Shown one piece after another: positions 56,751 to 64,000 of a stretch of DNA of 64,000 nucleotides (position 1 is its first letter; every line of letters starts with the position of its first letter). Position numbers and translations under genes: made by a program. Origin of the DNA: Pararge aegeria (taxonomy: Eukaryota > Arthropoda > Insecta > Lepidoptera > Nymphalidae); contig NC_053201.1 of NCBI RefSeq assembly GCF_905163445.1, positions 2,118,001 through 2,182,000 of the forward strand, read 5' to 3'. The notes below the pieces were generated by a model. It did not search any database. It saw only the letters and a program-made list of their open reading frames with translations, and was not told where the DNA came from.

Positions 56751-57189
56751 ATAACAATATTGTGTTCTACTATTCTTTTGCCATTCGGGTACATTTACCT
56801 ACCTAGTTCTATTTTAAAGTCGCATTTGTAAATAGACAAAAAAATAATTATTTGATAGTTTATTCATTCAATTCATAAAACATTGTAGGTATACATGTTT
56901 AGTCAAAATCAACACAAATTCATTTAAACAATAACTAAAAAATCATCTAAATATGTATACTGAATATAATAAAAATGTTATTAATTTTACTCTATGGAAT
57001 AATAATATTCATGGAATGAATTGAAAATAACATATAAATTTAATTTGTACCTAAATAAATTATATTTTTTCATCCAAGAACTCTCTTACCGAGAAATAGC
57101 ATTTATCAACCAACCAGTCACGTAATTTTGCCTAGAATTTCAAAAATGGTAAATATATTTTAATAGCTATAGGCAATAGATTCGTTATA

Positions 57190-57392
57190 TCCATCATTGA
57201 ACCCTTTATCAGACTAATATAGAGCACGCGTCTCCTCTCACTTTTCAGAATGGAAAGGGTGTAGACCTTAGTCCACCACACCGGCCCTACGGCCCTGTAA
57301 CACTGGTATACAGGGGTGAGATTCGGTCGACCCTACAGCTGAGGCTGATGATAATACCAGGCTATCGTAAAATGTAGGCTAACACCGCTTTT
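57190..57392 (-). mobile_element. SINE type B, diverged
   Basis: TAGTCCACCACACCGGCCCT, GGCTATCGTAAAATGTAGGCT and ACACCGC. Confidence 0.55.
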
Positions 57393-57473
57393 TTGATACA
57401 CAGTAACGTTTTTGCTGATTTGAGAACTTATCCTAGTAATATTAGCTAGTTTTAATATTAACTATCTCTGTGG

Positions 57474-57612
57474 CGCGATAATTTGACGTTCCACTTTTGC
57501 GTTTGACATCTTCATATCTGCGCTAATATTTACGGTGGCAAATGCACCCCGGGGTGAGGCCATGTTTGCATTTAACTTTCCAGCACTATTTCATGCTGAA
57601 GGATTTTAATGG
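57474..57612 (+). repeat. Duplicated element X, copy 2
   Basis: Same word order as copy 1 in the same orientation, about 75% identical by eye. Confidence 0.85.
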
Positions 57613-57699
57613 GATTTGGAATCATATTACTCTTTCTTCATATTGCGATGCGCAAACGCAGATTGAGAAGAACTTGTGTAGGATACAAACTACCTCTGT

Positions 57700-57895
57700 C
57701 TTGATGGCTTCGGTCATGTCCAGTTACCATACTGCCCATCGATATAGCGGTCCGATACGATGACGCGTGGAAGCCGATCAGGGGTATGCCATCTTCCATT
57801 ACCGCCTTCGTAAGTGATGCAGTCTTACCAGCAGGTGAGATTAAAAAGTATAGCCGAGATTGTTGTTAGGTCTTACTTGTAGTAAAATAATAACA
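57700..57895 (+). mobile_element. SINE type C, 3' half, diverged
   Basis: CCAGTTACCATACTGCCCAT, AGCCGATCAGGGGTATG, AGGTCTTACTTGTAG. Confidence 0.55.
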
Positions 57896-57902
57896 TCATC
57901 AC

Positions 57903-58077
57903 GGTGAACTCTCAGGCATGCAGGTTTCCTCACGATGTTTTCCGCCACCGTTGAAAAAAGTAATGTTTTTATTCCTTAAAACGCACATAACTTAGAAAAG
58001 TTAGGGGGGTGCTGCGATTAGAACTCGGTCCTCCAAAAGTGAAGTCGAAGTCCCACCCACTGGTCTAACACCGCTTT
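57903..58077 (-). mobile_element. SINE type B, 5' half
   Basis: TGAACTCTCAGGCATGCAGG to GGTCTAACACCGC. Confidence 0.85.
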
Positions 58078-58639
58078 TTAATATGACTTATGGAAGGTAT
58101 TTTAACAAGAAATTTAGCAACGCAATTTGCATTTATAAACTTCAACAAACATCTTGCTTATTTCCGGTATAAGCTTGTTTCCACTATCAATGTCGAAGGC
58201 CTGGTGTAGCAAATCCTAATTGCGAATTTTAATTTACGTACGAACATGCAGTTTTAATCAATTGTGTTCTTTAACATGTTAAAATAAAGCTCATACTCGT
58301 TTAGAAAAATCCTAAGTGGTTATGTGTACTTTGAAATTTTTCCCGTTTTTTAATATCTCCGCCACCTGTTCTTAAATAAGTTGAATAAGTGCAGGTAAAA
58401 GAGACAGTTGTATTTTTTCGATAGGCGGAATGTCAAAGAGTCATCGTGTACCAGGTGTCAACGTGATATCAATATAAAATGGTTCCGCGATCGGTGGCAA
58501 TAAATTTTGTTGCATCGATTAAATATTTTGTCAAATGGAAATGATTACTTCCAGCAAAAGCTTCGTAAAAAGTAAAAAACTTGTAAAGCACCGCATTAAA
58601 AAATTATGTATATTTAAAGCAGAGGTTCTTATTACAGTT
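58078..58639. other. Unassigned intron sequence
   Basis: No feature recognised. Confidence 0.3.
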
Positions 58640-58768
58640 TTATCATCTATATATATATAAACATGTTATGTTGGTCTGTGTACGCTTTAATAACTCCAAA
58701 AGTTCTGCACCGATCGAGCTGAAATTTTAGCATGGTATATATTCCGCATCAAGGATTCGGTGCTAGTT
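58640..58768 (+). mobile_element. Helitron-like 5' fragment
   Basis: ATCTATATATATATAAACAT, then CACCGATCGAGCTGAAATTT; interrupted by the SINE that follows. Confidence 0.5.
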
Positions 58769-58769
58769 A

Positions 58770-58936
58770 GTATTTTTTTATAAATAATATAATTAAATAC
58801 TTATAATATACATATAAACACCCAGACACTGAAAAACATTCAAGTTCATCACATAAACATTTTCCAGTTGTGGGAATCGAACCACGTCCTTTTACTCTTA
58901 AGCAGGGTCAATGCCAACTGCGTCAACGGGCCGTTA
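58770..58936 (-). mobile_element. SINE type A, partial
   Basis: AACACCCAGACACTGAAAAA to CAACGGGCCGTT. Confidence 0.85.
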
Positions 58937-59049
58937 AATCAATCTTATTAGCGTGATCCAGTTTGATCTAACCGTAGAAAAATACGCGTTAAATTAAAGT
59001 TGCAAATAATGCCTCAGAAAAAAAAATTACAAGGTTGGATATTTTGGTT

Positions 59050-59344
59050 AAGATATGGGACATCATGATCATCATGATATCCCATATCTTAACCCATTGC
59101 CAACAATTGTGCAAATTACAATTACAATTGTGCACGGTACTCCTCCCTTAATGAAAAGAGGTTAAGGCCCACCAAACTGACCCAGTGCGGATTGGTACGC
59201 TCCGCAAACTTTTGAGAGTATGGAGAACTCGCAGGTATCCAGTAATATTTTAATTGCTTAGAACGAACACAAGTTAGCGGTGTGTGCTTATTCGAACTCG
59301 GTCCTCCAAAAGACAAGTCGAAGTCCCACTGGTCTATCACCGCT
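59050..59344 (-). mobile_element. SINE type B with fold-back tail
   Basis: AAGATATGGGA..TCCCATATCTT (59050-59090) brackets a CATCATGATCATCATGAT tail; the body follows to the head at 59344. Confidence 0.75.
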
Positions 59345-59639
59345 TTTTAATATGACTTATGGAACTTATTTACTGTATTAACAATCAATTTAGATTATTA
59401 TTCAATAATATTTTTTAATTACACCTAACCTAACTACGCCCAGGAACTAAAAAGCAAAAAAAAATTGCTACTTTGTGTTCCATTATTGTTGATTTTTAAT
59501 AACAGCTTTACTGATTTAGATAAAATTTAAATGAGACCAACTGGAAAGTATGCCCATAACATACATAAAAAAAAGATTCCGACGAATTGAGAACCTCATC
59601 CTTTTTGAAGTAGGTTAAAAAAAAAAATTAAAAAAAAGG

Positions 59640-59765
59640 GAGGTGGTAATCGTGCATTGCAGACCGGAAAACAGCAATGCTGGCTGTTTTGTGACAGCAT
59701 GGCGGTACTTCCCCGGATGAAATCTGTCACAATAAACTCTACGACTAAAATAATATCAAACTGTC
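59640..59765 (+). mobile_element. Family G repeat
   Basis: GCAGACCGGAAAACAGCAAT, CCGGATGAAATCTGTCACAA. Confidence 0.55.
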
Positions 59766-59854
59766 AACTAAGCAGGTCACAGATTTTTTTAATTTTTAGC
59801 TATGATTTAGAGTGATTCATTTAATGTAAAATAGATGAAGCAGGGGCAGACCTT

Positions 59855-60086
59855 TTTAGATGACAATGTGAGATGTGATAACAAAAAAACACACGGCTAA
59901 GTTTGTTGTGGGCTTCTTCTTAGACCAGAACGCGTTTGGAACCCTCGTAGCTTTAGTTTTAAGTTTACGAGTATGGTTATCGCCATCATCTCACTACCGT
60001 GTAATTCTCATGTAATGTTCGCATCAAAAGTGCCACATATGGGCCTACTTGAATAAAGATATGTTTGACTTTGACTTTGACTTGAG
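59855..60086 (+). mobile_element. Family F-like LINE 3' end
   Basis: GTGGGCTTCTTCTTAGACCA, CATCAAAAGTGCCACATATG, ends TTTGACTTTGACTTTGACTT. Confidence 0.75.
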
Positions 60087-60099
60087 ATAAGTCTAGAGG

Positions 60100-60215
60100 A
60101 TATGCAGATGTTGGCAACCGCCTCTTTTCCCGCGGGAGTCGTACGAGGCGACTAAGGTAACATTACATAACACAGAGTGCCTCCAGCAGTAGACTGTAAT
60201 AGGCTATTGATGAGG
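60100..60215. mobile_element. Family L repeat
   Basis: CCCGCGGGAGTCGTACGAGG CGACTAAGG. Confidence 0.45.
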
Positions 60216-60572
60216 TGGTAACCCTATAAACACCCTATTCCGTGTATTAAGTATAGGGTAATATATTACTGCATCATATACGAGTAGGTCTTTAACTGGT
60301 TGCTTATTGCAGTTCGAGATAACCGGAATCGAGGTGGCGATTCACCTCCGCTAATGACGTTACAGGTCTTATTAACTGCGCAGCTGGCAGTACTGATAGG
60401 CCATCTTTAAGGTGGTAGCATACTCACCACGGTGTTTTAGTGTGAGTCAACCCATTGAAAATTCCTTAAATTATTTGACCATATTTAGATGTTGCGACTT
60501 GGTCTGAGTTATTTTTTTAAAGTGAATATTTTGTTATTTGGATCAAAAAACAATGCTGTCTTTTTTCTTCAA
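60216..60572. other. Unassigned intron sequence
   Basis: No family recognised. Confidence 0.3.
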
Positions 60573-60892
60573 AATTAAAAAAAAAAAATCAAAATTCAAA
60601 ATTTCTTTATTTATATCACAGGCACTTATGAAGCGTTCATACATATTTGTTTACATATTTGTAACGGGATGGTGATAACTTCGTTCGCCAACTTAAATCT
60701 AAAGCTACGAGGGTTCCAAACGCGCCCTGGTCTAAGAAGAGCCCACAACAAACTTAGCCGGGTAAATTTATTATTTTTTTAACACCATCTTCCAGTAAAT
60801 TTAAATTAAGCTATGAAGCTAGAGCAATTCACACCCAAGCTTTTTTATCGTTTAAATAATCCTTAATGTTATAATAGGATCACTTCACTTAG
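60573..60892 (-). mobile_element. LINE 3' end, family F
   Basis: CACAGGCACTTATGAAGCGT to the RT end frame (YYNIKDYLNDKKAWV on the minus strand). Confidence 0.75.
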
Positions 60893-61012
60893 CCGTACGT
60901 CTGTAGGTAGGCTGGTAGGTACCCACAGCCGAAGGCACCCACTAAACCGAAAAAAATCTGAATTCCCAAATTGGCCCTGCCCGGTATCGAAACCGAGACC
61001 TCCAGAATTCAA
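60893..61012 (-). mobile_element. SINE type C fragment
   Basis: GCCGTACGTCTGTAGGTAGG, CCCACTAAACCG, GGTATCGAAACCGAGACCTCC region. Confidence 0.6.
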
Positions 61013-61034
61013 CAAGTTGATAACCATTTGGTCA

Positions 61035-61264
61035 AAGATTACGTCAGCATTTCAAAGTAATGTGCGTTCTAAGCAATTTAATGCCACTTTCAGCAACGGT
61101 GAAGGAACACATCGTAAGTAAACCTGTATGCCTGAGAGTTCTCCATAAGTTTTCAAAGGCGTGTGAAGTCCATCAATCGGCCAGCGTGGTGGACTGCGGC
61201 CAAAATCCTGCTCATTCTGAGAAGAGATCCGTGCCCTCTAACGGGCTAGTAATGGGTTGATTGT
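61035..61264 (+). mobile_element. SINE type B, head lost
   Basis: AATGTGCGTTCTAAGCAATT to TAGTAATGGGTTGAT. Confidence 0.8.
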
Positions 61265-61600
61265 ATTATTATGAAAATTAAGCTTAACTTGCTATACTCC
61301 GCGAACAGCAGGAGAATCTGTATGGTATAATTTATAATAAGATATAAGTATAAGGAGATGTTGACTTTATAATCTTAACAATTATTAATTGTAAAGTCAA
61401 CATCTCCTGAGGATGCTCCGGTTTCAGAGCTAAACGTGCGTAGTGGGTACATTGCCGAGGTTTGGTGTGGAGTATACGGATTGAAGAAATTATAAATTAC
61501 ACCATACAGATTCTCCTGCTGTTCGCGGAGTATAGCGAATTAAACTTAATTTTCATAATATATTATGGATTTCCGCAAAGTAACGCCTGCTTCTATCCAA
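61264..61600. mobile_element. MITE D, near complete fold-back element
   Basis: Arms ATGAAAATTAAGCTTAACTT.. GCTATACTCCGCGAACAGCA and the complement at 61500-61590; ends GTAACGCCTGCTTCTATCC. Confidence 0.85.
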
Positions 61601-62339
61601 TGATTATATTATGTTGTAGGAACCATATGTTGAAATCAGTATTCTAAGAAAGTAAGATACTTCTGATATCTTGCAAATGACTGCGTTTTCAATGGTAAGC
61701 TAGTTATTAAAAAAATACGATGTAACCTGTTGATAAAAAAATCACGCAAACAAAACCACGTAAACAATAAAACAAAAAACAATAAAACTAAAACAAGCAA
61801 ACAAAAACAAGTCCGGTCACGATGCGGGCCACACCGCGATATTGGTGACAAAATGTTTTTACGCCTCGGCTACCTCACTTCAGTTGCTCTTTTTTTATTT
61901 TACACTGAGAGCTGGTGACCCATTTTATGTTCGACAGATTTCCAAAAAAGGGAGATATCCTCAGTCTGACGCTTTTTTTAAATATGTACCTTAATTGCTT
62001 TCTCTGCCGTTTCCAAATCAGCAGATAATATAGTTTCATTAACTTTGCTAAAATGTATTTCAGTAATACCAATGATAATATAACCATATTGTTATAATTA
62101 CAAAATACACGTAAAATAACAGATGAAAGCTAATTTGTCTTAAACTGTACTTAATTTTCAAGCTTTGTTCAAAGTCATATATGCAAAAGCCAGTTTGCTT
62201 ATACACGATTATAGAAGTTTGTAATGGCGTCGTACTATTTATACTATCGTCTCTGAAAGTAGGTGGAAACTACCGATGATAGACGCACTAATAATATATG
62301 TCGCATTTTATAAAGCCACTCGTATTTACACCAGCTCGT
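61601..62339. other. Unassigned intron sequence
   Basis: AAAC-rich run at 61738-61812; otherwise nothing. Confidence 0.35.
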
Positions 62340-62630
62340 CGGGGAGAGGTCGCTTTAGCGATTAAACGCAGATTAAAGGCGACCCTGCTTTCTGAGCTCA
62401 AGGCCGTGGGTTCGACTCCACTACTGGAAAATGTTTGTGTGATCAGCATGAATGTTTTTCAGTGTCTGGGTTTTCGTTTTCTGGCGTCTGTTTATTTGTA
62501 TTTTCTAAGTATTTACGTATATTATTCATAAAAATATTCATCAGGAATCTTAGTACCCATAACACAAGCTACGCTTACTTTGGGGCTAGATGGCGATGTT
62601 TGTATTGTCGTAGTATATTTATTTATATTT
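62340..62630 (+). mobile_element. SINE type A joined to a family H scrap
   Basis: GAGAGGTCGCTTTAGCGAT (family H stem) replaces the start of the head; then GGCGACCCTGCTTTCTGAGC and a complete body and tail. Confidence 0.8.
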
Positions 62631-63177
62631 ATTTATTTAATATCGGAATTAGCGAGTAGGATGACTCTGGCAGAACTGACAAAGGACTCCGCCCGATATA
62701 GACGGGTCGAGATTTATCTGCTAGGCTGTATCTAGTTAGTAGATACGCATAATATGTTTTTATGGACATTACTGCGGTCCAGCATAAGCGCTTTGAGCAA
62801 ACCGTTCGCCGGCTCTTCGGACGTTTGTTAACCCGCTTTTGTTTTATTCAGTTTTGCTCCAACATTATGGAGTTTTAATTAAGACTTAATTTTATCTCTG
62901 GGACTCCCGTTTAATTGAGGGCCGTGGACCAAATCTGACCGATCGAATGTCACAGAGAAATATAGTTGTTTAAAATTCGTTTTTAATTGTTCGTGAAACA
63001 GAACCGAGGGTTGGTGAACTGGTGAAATGTTAATTGGTACTGTGGGATGACGATTGGATCATTTATAGTTGGTTCAGTAGTGATTTGGACCTACGTGCTT
63101 CGGTTAGGCGATGAACGTTTGATGATGTACATTCCATCTCGCAGATCATCCGATTTAGATTTCCTACTTATATAGTA
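62631..63177. other. Unassigned sequence
   Basis: GC-richer than average with no recognised family. Confidence 0.3.
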
Positions 63178-63310
63178 CTAGCTGACCCGCGCAACTTCGT
63201 CTGCATCAAATCGGTTATTATCTGTTTTAGTATCTTAAAAAAACTAAGAACCTAATTGCAGCGACACCTACCGGGTCCAGTTTTATTTCCAAACTATATA
63301 ATACGCGGCC
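63178..63310 (-). mobile_element. Helitron 3' end
   Basis: CTAGCTGACCCGCGCAACTT, CGTCTGCATC: reverse of the canonical end. The other end was not found. Confidence 0.55.
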
Positions 63311-63589
63311 GAGTGTCCCTCTGCATATTTCATGCTTTTAGCATTTCTATACCCGTCGTAACTTCTAAATATAGGTCTAATTTAAATAATTTAAAGAGTA
63401 ATTTGCAGGTACATAATCAGTTTTAATAATAAAACTATTTATTTTGATTAATATCATGATAGGAATGTCACCATCTTATATTATATTCAATACTTAGAAT
63501 TATTAATTACCTACTTTAAAAGTCGTCTGAAACATTTATCTATTAGCTAAATTAATTAATAATAATCATGTTTTAAGATGCGAAAAAAA

Positions 63590-63990
63590 TGTAGTACTGT
63601 AACCAATTCTACGTGACGACGGGGCGACGGAATAAGGAGACACGTGTGAAGAACAGAGTTATATTAAGAGTTCACTTAGAAATACTTGACAGTCAAGAAC
63701 AGTGTCCCTGGCTAAAGTCCCACGCAGTGGAAGCAAAAGCTGGAAGCACGTCCTGTAGGTTACACTAGCAAGGTTCCTAACTACAGCGTCCGGCAAGTGT
63801 CTCCGAAAGGAAAGCGTTTGCTGAAGCACCGCAGACAGGTACCGCTAGTAATTGACAATGGCGGAGTGACTGACAATGGTTGGCCGTGGCACCGTCTTGT
63901 ACTAGTGGGAAAAAATCTCTTTTGCGCGATTTACATTTCACGCAACTACAACTAACGCCATCTAGTGTTAGCGGGTTAGTATTGCGTTTT
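63590..63990. other. GC-richer repeat-like segment, possibly an LTR
   Basis: ACTAACGCCATCTAGTGTTA GCGGG near the end is the kind of text seen in insect retroelements, but no partner LTR or primer site is in view. Confidence 0.2.
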
Positions 63991-64000
63991 ATTGTAATGT

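Larger units (their letters stand above)
30661..64000 (-). other. Inferred single large intron of ss upstream of the first visible exon
   Basis: No minus-strand stretch resembling the AhR/Ss bHLH (SKRHRERLN or LSILRLSVSYLR type) and ending at phase 1 before a GT was found by eye. AhR genes place the bHLH in the exon just before the VMHKEK exon. The inference is that this whole segment is intron. It could instead include a missed short non-coding exon or alternative promoter. Confidence 0.55.

Noticed and set aside
63590..64000. LTR of an endogenous retroelement
   Set aside because: No second LTR, primer-binding site or pol sequence is in view, so it was kept only as a low-confidence note.

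Overview
The window is AT-rich, intron- and repeat-dominated DNA from a lepidopteran, most likely a butterfly. The gene has phase-consistent GT-AG introns. The space between exons is packed with tRNA-headed SINEs, short Helitrons of the Lepidoptera type (5' TC, 3' CTAG, inserted between A and T), hAT-like MITEs and 3' fragments of several LINEs. Assignment to a nymphalid-like butterfly rests on the look of the repeats and is inference.

Only one protein-coding gene is supported: spineless (ss), the insect aryl-hydrocarbon-receptor orthologue, on the minus strand. Seven exons can be placed exactly (30660-30572, 29876-29787, 18612-18403, 17457-17270, 15707-15601, 14453-14312, 13833-13056). They join with matching phases into one 533-residue reading frame: the linker after the bHLH, PAS-A, PAS-B and a Pro/Tyr-rich C-terminal tail ending in TGA at 13058-13056. 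The bHLH exon and the start codon were not found and should lie beyond 64000. If so, 30661-64000 is all first-visible-intron sequence, more than 33 kb long.

Layout: 1-13055 is the 3' flank of ss, with SINEs and LINE tails to about 6.2 kb, a repeat-poor AT-rich stretch 6.2-10.2 kb, then more repeats and the probable 3' UTR. 13056-18612 holds five exons separated by introns of 0.5-1.6 kb carrying SINEs, a MITE and an ATTCT microsatellite. 18613-29786 is an 11.2 kb intron with LINE, Helitron and MITE copies and a perfect 28-bp hairpin. 29787-30660 holds two exons. 30661-64000 is repeat-rich intron with a few unique GC-richer islands that could be regulatory.

Most notable: (i) hAT-MITEs whose terminal repeats carry TGGCGTG, a match to the AhR/Ss:Tango response-element core, inside the gene for that receptor; (ii) several perfect hairpins in ss introns; (iii) a LINE 3'-tail family whose stem-loop shows compensatory base changes between copies; (iv) a diverged duplicate of an otherwise unassigned element at 56.6 and 57.5 kb; (v) clusters of ATCGAT and GCGTG motifs in unique intronic sequence; (vi) a three-level insertion nest (RTE fragment in hAT-MITE in SINE). 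No new multi-gene system was found.
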